From Paenibacillus sp. Root444D2 (lineage in GTDB: Bacteria > Bacillota > Bacilli > Paenibacillales > NBRC-103111), in NCBI RefSeq assembly GCF_001426375.1, contig NZ_LMEO01000050.1:62001-126000 (forward strand): a DNA stretch of 64,000 bases. Direction: 5' to 3'. The notes beneath the pieces are model-generated. The model was not told where the DNA came from. It made no database searches and saw only the letters and a program-made list of their open reading frames with translations. Shown here piece after piece: positions 1-8,354 of this stretch. Position numbers and translations under genes: made by a program. Numbering within the stretch: the stretch's first letter is position 1; every line of letters begins with the position of its first letter.

Positions 1-817
1 TCTGTGCTTCTTTGACCGTCACTGCAATCAACTCTTTCAGGGATGAAGCGTCAGCAAGAGAAGTAACGTCATCAGAATCACTAGACCAATAGGCAAGGAA
101 TTCAATATTCCCTTCCCCTCCTGTGATTGGTGAGTATGTCAACCCTTTCAAGCGAAAGCCTAACTCTTCTGCAAAAGTTAACACGGTGCTCAGCACATCC
201 ACATGAACATCTGGATCGCGTACAACACCGGATTTGCCGACTTTCTCTCTACCTGCCTCGAACTGAGGTTTAATGAGGGCAACCACATGCCCCTGATCTA
301 ACAAGATCTCTTTCAGTGGCGGTAAAATAATACGCAGCGAAATGAAAGATACATCAATGCTTGCAAATGTAGGTCGTGGACCGTTCAAATCTTCCATTTT
401 CGTATAGCGGAAATTCGTTCTCTCCATAACATGAACACGTTCATCATTACGAAGCGACCAGTCCAATTGATTATAGCCAACATCGACGGCGTACACAGAG
501 GAAGCACCATTTTGCAGAGCACAGTCTGTAAATCCGCCTGTCGAGGCTCCAATATCAAGCATAACTGCTCCATTTAGATCAATATCAAATTGTTTCAATG
601 CCTTCTCTAACTTAAGGCCGCCTCTACTCACATAGGGATGAAGCGCACCTTTCACTTTCAATACAGCCTTCCGGCTGATCTTCATACCTGCTTTATCTAC
701 AGGTTCTTCATCAGCAAAAACAAGGCCTGCCATAATGGCGGCCTTTGCCTTTTCTCTGCTTTCGAAATAGCCTTGCTCAAGAAGCAATAGATCTAATCGT
801 TCTTTATCCGATGACAT
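1..817 (-). CDS. tlyA: TlyA family rRNA 2'-O-methyltransferase (3' end cut by window)
   Basis: The first 272 residues are visible; the C-terminal few residues and stop lie left of base 1. The family methylates ribose 2'-O positions in 16S/23S rRNA. An N-terminal S4 RNA-binding domain (about residues 5-60) is followed by VSRGGLKLEKAL (63-74) and the Rossmann SAM motif MLDIGASTGGF (86-96), then IDVSFIS and LIKPQFE. The ATG at 815-817 has an AGGAG site about 14 bases upstream. It follows dxs on the same strand by 36 bases, as in Bacillus, where it is called yqxC. The TlyA call is secure; the exact rRNA target is not shown. Confidence 0.93.
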   Translation of the reverse strand, partial: MSSDKERLDLLLLEQGYFESREKAKAAIMAGLVFADEEPVDKAGMKISRKAVLKVKGALHPYVSRGGLKLEKALKQFDIDLNGAVMLDIGASTGGFTDCALQNGASSVYAVDVGYNQLDWSLRNDERVHVMERTNFRYTKMEDLNGPRPTFASIDVSFISLRIILPPLKEILLDQGHVVALIKPQFEAGREKVGKSGVVRDPDVHVDVLSTVLTFAEELGFRLKGLTYSPITGGEGNIEFLAYWSSDSDDVTSLADASSLKELIAVTVKEAQ

Positions 818-853
818 TGTGTTTGTGTTACTCCTATTCTTATCATCCATAGC

Positions 854-2740
854 CTAAGCTCGTTGTCGTTTACGTGGCACTAGCTTCTTCACTTCCGTGA
901 TTAAGTTTTGTGTGGTAAGTCCAACTTCTTCACGTTGTTCCTTCACGCTTCCATGCTCAACGAAATAATCCGGGATCCCCATTATTTGAACGTGCAATCC
1001 AACGACCCCTTTGGCTGCGTAGAATTCTACTACACTGCTGCCAAGTCCGCCTTGGATAGAACCTTCCTCCATCGTGATAATTGGAATAGACTCACTCGCT
1101 AGCTGAAGTAAATAGGCTTCATCAAGCGGTTTAATGAATCGAGCATTGACAACGCGAAGGTTGATGCCTTCCTTAGCTAATTGTTCGGCTGCCTCTTCCG
1201 CAATCTGCACCATCGGTCCAACAGCAAGTACAGCCGCATAATCCCCGTCACGCAATGTCTCCCACGTACCGATTGGAATCGCTTTTGGCGCTTCAACAAC
1301 ACTCGATCCCGTCCCACTATTTCTAGGATAGCGGTATGCGATTGGTCCATCATTGTACTCAAGAGCCGTCTGCATCATATCCCTTAACTCACGTTCGTCC
1401 TTAGGCATCATAAGCACCATGTTCGGCAGCGATCGTAGAAATGAAATGTCGTATGCACCATGATGGGTCTCGCCATCTGGACCCACGAACCCTGCACGGT
1501 CAATAGCAAATGTAACATTCAGCTTAGGACGGCAAATGTCGTGGACGACTTGGTCATAGGCTCTCTGCAGAAAAGTGGAATATACCGCAAATACGGGTTT
1601 CATGCCTTCACTCGCAAGACCTGCACATAGTGTTGCCGCATGCTGCTCCGCAATCCCGACGTCAATCATCCGATCGGGGAACTGCTTCGCGAACTTCAGT
1701 AACCCAGAGCCTCCAGGCATAGCCGGAGTAACAGCAACAATTCTGGAATCCTTCTCAGCAAGCTCGATTAACGTATTCCCGAAAATTTCTGTATACATAG
1801 GAGGACCTACTGATTTAAGCACCTGACCTGATTCAATCTTGTAAGGTCCTGGACCATGCCAACTGTGTGAATCCTGTTCAGCTGGCGTATACCCTTTGCC
1901 TTTGGTCGTTACGACATGAACAAGTACAGGACCGTTGACTTTCTCGGCCTGTTTAAGCGTGTCGAGCAATACCGGTAAATTATGTCCATCTACAGGCCCA
2001 ATGTAAGTGAACCCTAATTCCTCAAACCAAACACCGTTTAACACAAAATATTTCAGACTGTCCTTCAGCTTTTCCGCGGTTTTGGCCAAGGTGCCGCCGA
2101 TGGCAGGAATTTTCTTAAGTAAATGTTCAACTTCTTCTTTGGCCTTCAAATAATGACGATCCGAACGAATTTTGCTCAAATAATTATGAATAGCCCCGAC
2201 ATTGGGCGCAATCGACATTTCATTGTCATTAAGAATGACCATAATATTTTTCTTCTCATGACCAATGTGGTTCATTGCTTCTAACGCCATACCACCGGTT
2301 ATCGCTCCATCACCAATAATGGCAACAACTTTATTATGTTCACCTTTCAGATCGCGGGCCATCGCCATTCCCATTGCGGCTGACAGTGAAGTACTGCTAT
2401 GTCCGGCTTCCCAGACGTCATGTTCACTTTCAGAACGTTTCACGAATCCACAAAGTCCCTTGTACTTGCGCAGGGTATCGAATTTATCTTTGCGACCGGT
2501 TAAAATTTTGTGTACGTAAGCTTGATGACCCACATCAAAAATAAATTTATCATACGGGCTGTGGAACAAGGTATGTAAAGCAATGGTGAGCTCAACCACA
2601 CCTAAATTGGAGGACAAGTGTCCACCTGTAACGGACAGCTTCTCAATCAGAAATTGACGGATTTCACCAGCCAATATCTCAAGCTCCGTCAAGGATAAAC
2701 GCTTCAAGTCCTCAGGCCGATTGATTTGTTCGAGCAGCAC
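854..2740 (-). CDS. dxs: 1-deoxy-D-xylulose-5-phosphate synthase
   Basis: It condenses pyruvate with glyceraldehyde 3-phosphate to DXP, the first step of the MEP isoprenoid pathway, using thiamine diphosphate. The 628 residues match the family length. Visible landmarks are SVTGGHLSSNLGVVEL near residue 36, the ThDP motif GDGAITGGMALEAMN with a downstream NDNEMSI, the pyrimidine-domain segment DRAGFVGPDGETHHG, and the C-terminal transketolase domain. The start is GTG (2738-2740) behind GTGAGGA. It lies downstream of ispA, so two consecutive MEP/prenyl steps are adjacent, but it also has its own extended -10 promoter in the 118-base gap. Confidence 0.97.
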   Translation of the reverse strand: MLLEQINRPEDLKRLSLTELEILAGEIRQFLIEKLSVTGGHLSSNLGVVELTIALHTLFHSPYDKFIFDVGHQAYVHKILTGRKDKFDTLRKYKGLCGFVKRSESEHDVWEAGHSSTSLSAAMGMAMARDLKGEHNKVVAIIGDGAITGGMALEAMNHIGHEKKNIMVILNDNEMSIAPNVGAIHNYLSKIRSDRHYLKAKEEVEHLLKKIPAIGGTLAKTAEKLKDSLKYFVLNGVWFEELGFTYIGPVDGHNLPVLLDTLKQAEKVNGPVLVHVVTTKGKGYTPAEQDSHSWHGPGPYKIESGQVLKSVGPPMYTEIFGNTLIELAEKDSRIVAVTPAMPGGSGLLKFAKQFPDRMIDVGIAEQHAATLCAGLASEGMKPVFAVYSTFLQRAYDQVVHDICRPKLNVTFAIDRAGFVGPDGETHHGAYDISFLRSLPNMVLMMPKDERELRDMMQTALEYNDGPIAYRYPRNSGTGSSVVEAPKAIPIGTWETLRDGDYAAVLAVGPMVQIAEEAAEQLAKEGINLRVVNARFIKPLDEAYLLQLASESIPIITMEEGSIQGGLGSSVVEFYAAKGVVGLHVQIMGIPDYFVEHGSVKEQREEVGLTTQNLITEVKKLVPRKRQRA

Positions 2741-2787
2741 GCTTGTTTCCTCACTTTCAATGTGAAAATACTGAGATCGATTTCACT

Positions 2788-2818
2788 ATTATATCATAAA
2801 TTGGGTATTTCGTGTAAA
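2788..2818 (-). promoter_or_regulatory. Putative sigma-A promoter of dxs
   Basis: On the minus strand a -10 TATAAT (2788-2793) is preceded by TGA, giving an extended -10. A TTTACA -35 (2813-2818) sits 19 bases upstream, longer than ideal, so the extended -10 probably carries the activity. It would let dxs-tlyA be transcribed independently of the xse-ispA genes. Confidence 0.5.
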
Positions 2819-2858
2819 ACGACAAAAACGCAAGGGGAATAATACACCCAATAAAGGA

Positions 2859-3764
2859 TTAATGATCTCTTTGCATTAAGTAATCCGCCAGTTGAAGAAG
2901 CCTCTCTGGGTGCGCAATCTGTGCACGAAGCAGCGCTTCTTTAGCCTGATTCGTTAAATCCTTAACTTTCTGCTCCGAGGCTTCGATCCCGATGAAAAAG
3001 GGATAAGTTACCTTCTGCTGCTTCTCATCACTCTTAACAGGCTTACCTAACTTTTTCTCATCGCCGATAATATCCAAAATATCATCCTGAATTTGAAAAG
3101 CAAGACCAATGGCATGGCCGAATTCACTAAGTGCACGAAGTTGCGCATCCGTGGCTCCGGCAATATGACCGCCGGCACGCAAGGAGAAAACAATGAGATC
3201 ACTCGTTTTATGCATATGAATAAAAGCTAATTCTTCAAGTTTTGTAATGCCTTGCTCCCCGAGCATATCGGCAGCTTGACCGCCAACCATCCCTCTCGCC
3301 CCTGCATAAATGGCAAGTTCTTCTGTAATGGAGAGCACACGCTCAGCTGAAATGCCATGGCCTCTATGGGCCTGCGTAATGCTGAAGAATGCATGAGTCA
3401 GCAATGCATCGCCAGCTAGAATGGCCATGGCCTCACCATATACCTTATGATTCGTCAGTTTGCCTCGGCGATAATCATCATTATCCATTGCTGGCAAATC
3501 GTCATGAACCAGGGAATATGTATGAACCATCTCTATGGCTAAAGCAACAGGCATCGCTGCTTCTAGGGAACCCCCCAGCACTTCAGCTGCTGCTAGCACC
3601 AGAATGGGGCGCAAGCGCTTGCCTCCAGCCATTAAGGAGTAGTTCATGGACTCACGCAGTGAACCAGGAACATCCCATGCTGCAGGCAGCGCTTGGATTA
3701 AAGCCGCTTCAACCATTTCTGCATGGGAAGCTATATATTCATGAATGGTAGACGTCTTATTCAA
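2859..3764 (-). CDS. ispA: Geranyl/farnesyl diphosphate synthase
   Basis: This class I trans-prenyltransferase condenses isopentenyl diphosphate with dimethylallyl and geranyl diphosphate, supplying chains for quinones and undecaprenyl phosphate. The 301 residues contain GGKRLRP, the first Asp-rich motif DDLPAMDNDD (FARM) and the second FQIQDDILD (SARM). The start is TTG (3762-3764), chosen for its good AAGGGGAATTAGG site and because it falls one base after the xseB stop. Order xseA-xseB-ispA-dxs matches Bacillus (yqiD). Product chain length (C15) is inferred from the family. Confidence 0.95.
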   Translation of the reverse strand: MNKTSTIHEYIASHAEMVEAALIQALPAAWDVPGSLRESMNYSLMAGGKRLRPILVLAAAEVLGGSLEAAMPVALAIEMVHTYSLVHDDLPAMDNDDYRRGKLTNHKVYGEAMAILAGDALLTHAFFSITQAHRGHGISAERVLSITEELAIYAGARGMVGGQAADMLGEQGITKLEELAFIHMHKTSDLIVFSLRAGGHIAGATDAQLRALSEFGHAIGLAFQIQDDILDIIGDEKKLGKPVKSDEKQQKVTYPFFIGIEASEQKVKDLTNQAKEALLRAQIAHPERLLQLADYLMQRDH

Positions 3765-3765
3765 C

Positions 3766-4020
3766 CTAATTCCCCTTATCCTCTAAGACAGGTTGGAAAG
3801 GCTTCCTGCTAACAGTGCCCGACTCACCTTCAACCAGCATCTCGATTTTCTTCTCCACTTGTTCAAGCTTCACACCGCACAGATGGGAGAGCCGAACGCC
3901 TTCCTGATATAGCTCAATGGCTTTCTCCAAAGGCACATCGCCGCTTTCCAATTGGGCAACTATGCGCTCCAGCTGTTCAATGGCCAGTTCAAAGCTAACT
4001 TCCGTTTCACTCGTAGACAT
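3766..4020 (-). CDS. xseB: Exodeoxyribonuclease VII small subunit
   Basis: This is the small helical subunit that assembles with XseA to form exonuclease VII, a single-strand DNA exonuclease used in repair. The 84 residues show the family core FELAIEQLERIVAQLESG, followed by PLEKAIELYQEGVRL. The start ATG at 4018-4020 lies inside the end of xseA (14-base overlap), so the two subunits are translationally coupled. The length is typical of the family. Confidence 0.95.
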   Translation of the reverse strand: MSTSETEVSFELAIEQLERIVAQLESGDVPLEKAIELYQEGVRLSHLCGVKLEQVEKKIEMLVEGESGTVSRKPFQPVLEDKGN

Positions 4021-5377
4021 CTTTATTCTCCTCCATCCCCGATACCTGACAATTCAACCTTCCGTCCTTGAGACGAATCTTAACGAAATCTCCAACCTTC
4101 ACTTGGGACACTGAACGAATGAGCTCCTGCTCTTGTTCGTCATACGCCAAGCTGTACCCCCGCTGCATGACCTTCAGCGGGCTGAGGGCGTCCAAATGAC
4201 GGACGCCGGACTGCCACTCCTGCTTCTTCGTACGCAGGAGAGTCTGCATGGCCGTGAGCATCTGCCGCTTGGAAGTATCCAAGCGCCGCCTTGCGGACAC
4301 GGCCTGCTCTTTGGGATTGAAGCTGGATAAGCGGCGCTCCAGCTTCAATCGCCGTTCCGCCAGCAGCGTTAGGCGCTGGCGCATCCGGTAACCGAGCTGC
4401 TCCGCCAGCCGGTCGAGCCGCTCCGCGGGCTGCATTAGCAGCTGCCTGCGGGGGTTCGTCAGGAACGGGGAGCGCTTCGCGCGCTCCAGCCGTTCCTGCT
4501 TGCGGCGCAGCTGCTGAAGCAGCCCGTAGTGCAGCCGCTGCGATTGCTGCGACAGCTGCTGCTTTAGCTCGAGGCGGTTCGGCACCGCGAGCTCAGCCGC
4601 CGCCGTAGGCGTCGGTGCCCTGAGATCGGCGACGAAGTCCGCGATCGTGAAGTCCGTCTCGTGGCCGACGGCCGAGATGACGGGAATCGCGGAGGCGCAG
4701 ATAGCCCGCGCAACGGCTTCCTCGTTGAACGCCCAGAGCTCCTCGAGCGAGCCCCCGCCGCGGCCCACGATGAGCACGTCGGCTTCACCGAGCCGGTTCA
4801 TCGCTTCGATCGCCTTGACGATCGAAGGAGCCGCTTGCGCACCCTGTACCAATACAGGGTACAGGAGAATCTGGACCGACGGGTAGCGGCGCTGCAGCGT
4901 GATGATGACATCACGCACAGCGGCTCCTGTCGGAGACGTAATCACGCCGATCGCGCGCGGAAACCGAGGAATCGGTTTCTTGCGCTCCGCCGCGAACAGC
5001 CCTTCCCCTTCGAGCTTCTTCTTGAGCTGCTCAAAGGCCATATACAAACTGCCGATGCCATCCGGCTGCATCGCCGTCACATAAAACTGATACGCTCCGT
5101 CTCTTTCATATACGGAAATATTGCCGCGAGCGATCACTTTCGTTCCCTCTTTTGGTATAAAACCGAGCTTCTGGTTATGAGAAGCAAACATGATGCTTTT
5201 GAGCCTGCCATCCGCATCCTTGATCGTAAAATACATATGACCGCTGGAATGGTGAGTAAAATTAGAGATTTCCCCACGAACCCAAACATCCTGCAGACGG
5301 GAATCGCCCTCTAGCATGAGTTTAATATACCGGTTCAAATCCTTGACAGATAAGATCTTCGTCTCGTTTCTCGCCAT
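4007..5377 (-). CDS. xseA: Exodeoxyribonuclease VII large subunit
   Basis: This is the catalytic subunit of exonuclease VII. The 456 residues begin with an OB-fold ssDNA-binding domain (about 1-105, VWVRGEISNFTHHSSGHMYF), followed by the nuclease domain with GVITSPTGAAVRDVI, VGRGGGSLEELWAFN and SAVGHETDFTIADFVADLRAPTP. A long coiled-coil region and a C-terminal segment contact XseB. The start ATG (5375-5377) is 8 bases after the folD stop. The middle of the gene (about 4370-4950) looks clearly richer in G+C than its neighbours. Confidence 0.96.
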   Translation of the reverse strand: MARNETKILSVKDLNRYIKLMLEGDSRLQDVWVRGEISNFTHHSSGHMYFTIKDADGRLKSIMFASHNQKLGFIPKEGTKVIARGNISVYERDGAYQFYVTAMQPDGIGSLYMAFEQLKKKLEGEGLFAAERKKPIPRFPRAIGVITSPTGAAVRDVIITLQRRYPSVQILLYPVLVQGAQAAPSIVKAIEAMNRLGEADVLIVGRGGGSLEELWAFNEEAVARAICASAIPVISAVGHETDFTIADFVADLRAPTPTAAAELAVPNRLELKQQLSQQSQRLHYGLLQQLRRKQERLERAKRSPFLTNPRRQLLMQPAERLDRLAEQLGYRMRQRLTLLAERRLKLERRLSSFNPKEQAVSARRRLDTSKRQMLTAMQTLLRTKKQEWQSGVRHLDALSPLKVMQRGYSLAYDEQEQELIRSVSQVKVGDFVKIRLKDGRLNCQVSGMEENKDVYE

Positions 5378-5385
5378 AAGCCTGA

Positions 5386-6252
5386 TTAAACGCTCACATT
5401 CGCTTTAGCTGCGCGACTAGCTGCATCAACAGTGTTTCGAAGCAGCATGGTAATCGTCATTGGACCTACGCAACCGGGTACGGGTGTGATTGCACTTGCA
5501 ATCTCTTTAACCGCTTCGAAATCAACATCTCCTGTCAGTTTGCCATCAGCAGGACGATTCATCCCCACATCGATAACGACAGCACCAGGCTTCACGTGAT
5601 GAGCTTTAATTAAATTCGCTTTACCGACAGCTACAACAAGAATATCCGCTTGTTTCGTGATTTCCTCCATATTCGGAGTACGAGAGTGCACAACAGATAC
5701 CGTCGCGTGCTCGCGCAGAAGCAGCATAGCCATTGGCTTGCCTACGATGTTGCTTCTTCCTACAACAACAGCGTGCTTACCAGCTATTTCAACTCCTGTG
5801 CGTTTTAGGATTTCGATAACACCATGCGGTGTACATGGCTTCATGCCGTCTTTGCCAATCATCAAGTTACCGACATTAATGGGGTGGAAGCAATCCACGT
5901 CCTTAAGCGGATCAATTTCATCAACAACAGCCTCTTCATTGATATGCTTAGGCAGCGGTGATTGAACAAGAATACCGTTAATTCGGTTATCGCTATTAAA
6001 TTTATGAATAAGAGCAATTAACTCTTGTTGCGTTGTATGTTCCGGTAAGCGATGTACTTCGGAATAAATCCCTACATCATCACAGGCTTTCGCTTTGTTC
6101 CTTACGTATACCTGTGAAGCCGCATCTTCTCCCACAATAACAACGACAAGACCAGGCTGGTTGCCTTGCGCAGTTAGCGCGGCCGCATCTGACCTGATCT
6201 CCTCACGGATGGAACTCACGAGTTCTTTCCCATTAATAACTTGTGCAGACAT
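5386..6252 (-). CDS. folD: Bifunctional methylenetetrahydrofolate dehydrogenase/cyclohydrolase
   Basis: It interconverts 5,10-methylene-, methenyl- and 10-formyl-tetrahydrofolate with NADP. The 288 residues have the family signatures SQVYVRNKAKACDDVGI (catalytic Lys), GILVQSPLPKH, DVDCFHP and the Rossmann stretch VVGRSNIVGKPMAMLL, ending with TPVPGCVGPMT. The ATG at 6250-6252 has an AGGGGG site. Its position between nusB and xseA matches Bacillus. The leader carries a degenerate copy of the hairpin described upstream of asp23 and accC. Confidence 0.96.
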   Translation of the reverse strand: MSAQVINGKELVSSIREEIRSDAAALTAQGNQPGLVVVIVGEDAASQVYVRNKAKACDDVGIYSEVHRLPEHTTQQELIALIHKFNSDNRINGILVQSPLPKHINEEAVVDEIDPLKDVDCFHPINVGNLMIGKDGMKPCTPHGVIEILKRTGVEIAGKHAVVVGRSNIVGKPMAMLLLREHATVSVVHSRTPNMEEITKQADILVVAVGKANLIKAHHVKPGAVVIDVGMNRPADGKLTGDVDFEAVKEIASAITPVPGCVGPMTITMLLRNTVDAASRAAKANVSV

Positions 6253-6263
6253 GTTATTTCCCC

Positions 6264-6296
6264 CTAAGAGTTTTGTGAAAAACGTTTGCTATGGCT
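6264..6296 (-). repeat. Degenerate leader hairpin element before folD
   Basis: Directly upstream of the folD ribosome-binding site, the minus strand reads CATAGCAAACGTTTTTCACAAAACTCTTAGGGGG. This is an imperfect member of the family of AGTTTT...AAAACT hairpins joined to a CTTAGGRGG site that also precedes accC and asp23. The stem is weak here. A still more decayed copy (AGTTAGAAAACT followed by a CTTAAGC block) lies at 6800-6824 before nusB. Confidence 0.4.
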
Positions 6297-6326
6297 ATAT
6301 ATAAATGGTTGAATAATCAATGTTAA

Positions 6327-6785
6327 TTAGGACGGTGTAACTTTGCCCTTTAAATCTTCAACTTCTTTAATCATTTTACCAAGTACTCCGTTAACGAACT
6401 TACCTGACTCTTCCGTGCCATAATGCTTGGCCAAATCAATCGCCTCATTGACGACAACTTTAGGTGGAACATCATCTCTGTACAGCATTTCATACACAGC
6501 CAAACGCAGCACTTCACGATCAATTCGTGAAAGCCTGTCCATCGCCCAACCTTTTAAGTACTCTTCAAGCAGTTCATCAATTCTAACTTTGTTACTGTAT
6601 GTACCCTCAACGAGCTCAACAATGTATAGAGGGTCAATTTTATCTCCGGAAAAATTCAACTCTGTTTCATTATCATGCTCTGCTTCATGAATCGCAATTT
6701 GGACAGCTTCCTGAGGTGTAGCCTCATTCATCTGGATTTGGTAAAGGCTTTGTACAGCAATTTCTCGTGCAACTCTGCGTTTCAT
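6327..6785 (-). CDS. nusB: Transcription antitermination factor NusB
   Basis: NusB is an all-helical protein that binds boxA RNA with NusE (S10) in rRNA antitermination complexes. The 152 residues show MKRRVAREIAVQSLYQIQ at the start, DRLSRIDREVLRLAVYEML and VVNEAIDLAKHYGTEESGKFVNGVLGK, all typical of NusB. The ATG (6783-6785) follows TTTTAGGAGGACC. A terminator and a separate promoter lie between DUF2273 and this gene, so nusB probably begins a new transcription unit. Confidence 0.96.
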   Translation of the reverse strand: MKRRVAREIAVQSLYQIQMNEATPQEAVQIAIHEAEHDNETELNFSGDKIDPLYIVELVEGTYSNKVRIDELLEEYLKGWAMDRLSRIDREVLRLAVYEMLYRDDVPPKVVVNEAIDLAKHYGTEESGKFVNGVLGKMIKEVEDLKGKVTPS

Positions 6786-6863
6786 TGTGGTCCTCCTAAA
6801 AGTTAGAAAACTGACTTCTTAAGCAATCATGGATGTAATTCGTCCTAAAAAACTCTTTTTACT

Positions 6864-6891
6864 AGTATACGTCATATTGGAATGAATCCAA
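6864..6891 (-). promoter_or_regulatory. Putative sigma-A promoter of nusB
   Basis: On the minus strand TTGGAT (6886-6891), a 16-base spacer and TATACT (6864-6869) form a plausible sigma-A promoter, about 75 bases before the nusB start. It lies just after a Rho-independent terminator, consistent with a new transcript for nusB-folD-xse. Confidence 0.5.
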
Positions 6892-6893
6892 AC

Positions 6894-6924
6894 AAAAAAA
6901 TCCATGGTAGAACCAGGGATTTTA
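6894..6924 (-). terminator. Terminator after the asp23-amaP-DUF2273 group
   Basis: On the minus strand AAAATCCCTGG, a TTCTA loop and CCATGGATT form a short stem followed by a run of T. It overlaps the stop codon of the DUF2273 gene and separates the accBC-asp23 unit from nusB. Confidence 0.6.
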
Positions 6925-7149
6925 GCGAAACATTCTCCATTTTTGCGTGAGATAGCGCCAAATGTCTTCAAGAATGACGAAACTTTCTTTCCGATCCAGT
7001 TTGTTCCCAACATAAAAGCCGACCAGAACAATGAATCCAAAGATCAACATATCCCAAAAACCAAAAAATAAATAAATGAAGCCGAAGAAAACGCCTGCTG
7101 CCACTCCGATCACTTTGCCCCTATGGGACTCCCACAGCTCATTCCACAT
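6922..7149 (-). CDS. DUF2273 small membrane protein (Asp23/AmaP partner)
   Basis: This is a 75-residue protein with two closely spaced hydrophobic helices (GKVIGVAAGVFFGFIYLFFG and MLIFGFIVLVGFYVG), matching the DUF2273 family that accompanies AmaP and Asp23 in Gram-positive bacteria. A GTG four codons upstream (7159) is possible, but the only good site, AGAGGTG, overlaps that GTG and sits 9 bases before the ATG at 7147-7149, so the ATG was chosen. It follows amaP by about 14 bases. The role is inferred: anchoring or organising Asp23 at the membrane. Confidence 0.85.
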   Translation of the reverse strand: MWNELWESHRGKVIGVAAGVFFGFIYLFFGFWDMLIFGFIVLVGFYVGNKLDRKESFVILEDIWRYLTQKWRMFR

Positions 7150-7163
7150 GAGTGGGTTCACCT

Positions 7164-7724
7164 CTATTCGACTCGGCTTTTAAAAGTTGGGGATGATTGC
7201 ACGATGTTCGCTACGAATACGGTTACGGAAGCTACAGGAATGCCAGTAATATCTTCGATGTAACTTTTCACAGTACTTTGCATCTCTTCAGTAAGTTCAG
7301 GAATCGAACTTTCCCCATCCACAATGGTTCTGATCGTAATTTCTAGACCTGATTGATTCACCCTTACACGGGCCCGTAAATCTTTGGCACCTTTGGTACG
7401 ACCAGCAGCTTTCAGAGATAAATTCTCAACCGTTTCTATCGAGATGCGAATATCTCCGAAATCCGTTCGTTGGTCGATAGATGGCGCTTGAGAACGACCA
7501 CGGCGCAGCGTTAATATGAGGAAACGAACAGAGATCAACAGCATGATCAGGCTGATGATAATCGCCGGATACGCAAAGCTTTTTTCGAAATAAAAATTAC
7601 TTAACACTTGACCTGCTTGTTCTAACGGGATCCAGCTCGAAGCTGTGAACAAAACAACGATAGAAGCAATTAGAATAATTAGGCTATAGAGAAGTAGCAA
7701 GAGCCTGTCCACAATTTTACCCAC
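7164..7724 (-). CDS. amaP: AmaP, alkaline-shock membrane anchor protein
   Basis: The 186-residue protein has an N-terminal TM hairpin (IVDRLLLLLYSLIILIASIV, then a second helix ending before a basic LRRGRS) and a cytoplasmic Asp23-like domain. AmaP of Staphylococcus anchors Asp23 to the membrane. The start is the GTG at 7722-7724 with GGAAGGGG upstream; an upstream in-frame extension to 7793 runs through a strong hairpin and was rejected. It is grouped with asp23 and DUF2273 next to accBC. The family is clear; the physiological role here is inferred. Confidence 0.85.
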   Translation of the reverse strand: MGKIVDRLLLLLYSLIILIASIVVLFTASSWIPLEQAGQVLSNFYFEKSFAYPAIIISLIMLLISVRFLILTLRRGRSQAPSIDQRTDFGDIRISIETVENLSLKAAGRTKGAKDLRARVRVNQSGLEITIRTIVDGESSIPELTEEMQSTVKSYIEDITGIPVASVTVFVANIVQSSPTFKSRVE

Positions 7725-7753
7725 GTAAGCTTGTCCCCTTCCTATAGTTAGAG

Positions 7754-7782
7754 GAAACCCCCTGCAACCTGTAGGGGGTTTC
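7754..7782 (-). promoter_or_regulatory. Perfect intergenic hairpin between asp23 and amaP
   Basis: GAAACCCCCT (7754-7763) is perfectly complementary to AGGGGGTTTC (7773-7782) with a 9-base loop. It lies about 30 bases after the asp23 stop and 30 bases before the amaP start. There is no T-run on either side, so it is more likely an mRNA-stability or attenuation element than a classical terminator. Confidence 0.55.
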
Positions 7783-7811
7783 AATTGATCCATATGGATG
7801 CAGCAATCCGC

Positions 7812-8225
7812 CTATTTCACACGATGAGCAGCTGCTGTTTCTTCTTCAACCGGTTTATCCACCTGTTTAAAATGAACATCATGAATATGAACGTTGACTT
7901 CAACAACGTTTAAGCCTGTCATCGATTCAATTGCCTGCTTCACATTTTGTTGAATGTCGCTTGCAACTTCAGGAATTCGATTGCCATATTCAATAATAAT
8001 GGAGACGTCAATGGCTGCTTCACGTTGTCCGACTTCTACCTTTACGCCTTTGGACAAATTCTTGCGTCCAAGCAATTCAGCAATGCCGCCAGCTAATCCG
8101 CCACTCATCCCCGCTACTCCTTGCACTTCCACCGTTGCCAAACCGGCAATGATTTCGATAACCTCGGGGGCAATTTGGATGCTGCCCATGTCTGTTTTGA
8201 CGTAATCCGGAGCGATTGTGCTCAT
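7812..8225 (-). CDS. Asp23/Gls24 family protein (YqhY-like)
   Basis: The 137 residues match the Asp23 (alkaline shock) family: IQIAPEVIEIIAGLATVEVQGVAG, then VGQREAAIDVSIIIEYG and IPEVASDIQQNVKQAIESMTGL. In Bacillus the homologue YqhY lies next to accBC and has been linked to acetyl-CoA carboxylase control; this position is conserved here, 130 bases from accC. The ATG (8223-8225) follows GGGAGGTGCC. A leader hairpin of the local repeat family precedes the site. Amphipathic filament formation is known for Staphylococcus Asp23, not shown here. Confidence 0.9.
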   Translation of the reverse strand: MSTIAPDYVKTDMGSIQIAPEVIEIIAGLATVEVQGVAGMSGGLAGGIAELLGRKNLSKGVKVEVGQREAAIDVSIIIEYGNRIPEVASDIQQNVKQAIESMTGLNVVEVNVHIHDVHFKQVDKPVEEETAAAHRVK

Positions 8226-8241
8226 TGTGGCACCTCCCTAG

Positions 8242-8270
8242 AGTTTGTGAAACAAACTTGTTTCATAAGC
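8242..8270 (-). repeat. Leader hairpin element before asp23
   Basis: AGTTTGT (8242-8248) pairs perfectly with ACAAACT (8252-8258) over a 3-base loop, followed on the plus strand by TGTTTCATAAGC. On the transcript it reads GCTTATGA...hairpin...CTAGGGAGG, placing the hairpin directly 5' of the ribosome-binding site. It has the same layout as the two copies before accC. Confidence 0.6.
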
Positions 8271-8354
8271 ATTCCCTTGCTTGATCCATGGTTTGGATAA
8301 GCCATCTTAATTTATTACTATACCATTTCGCCAAAAATATGACAAATGTTTGTC

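Noticed and set aside
4661..5314. 217-codon plus-strand frame antisense to xseA
   Set aside because: It exists because the GC-rich xseA region is poor in stops; no ribosome-binding site or recognisable domain, and xseA is certain on the minus strand.
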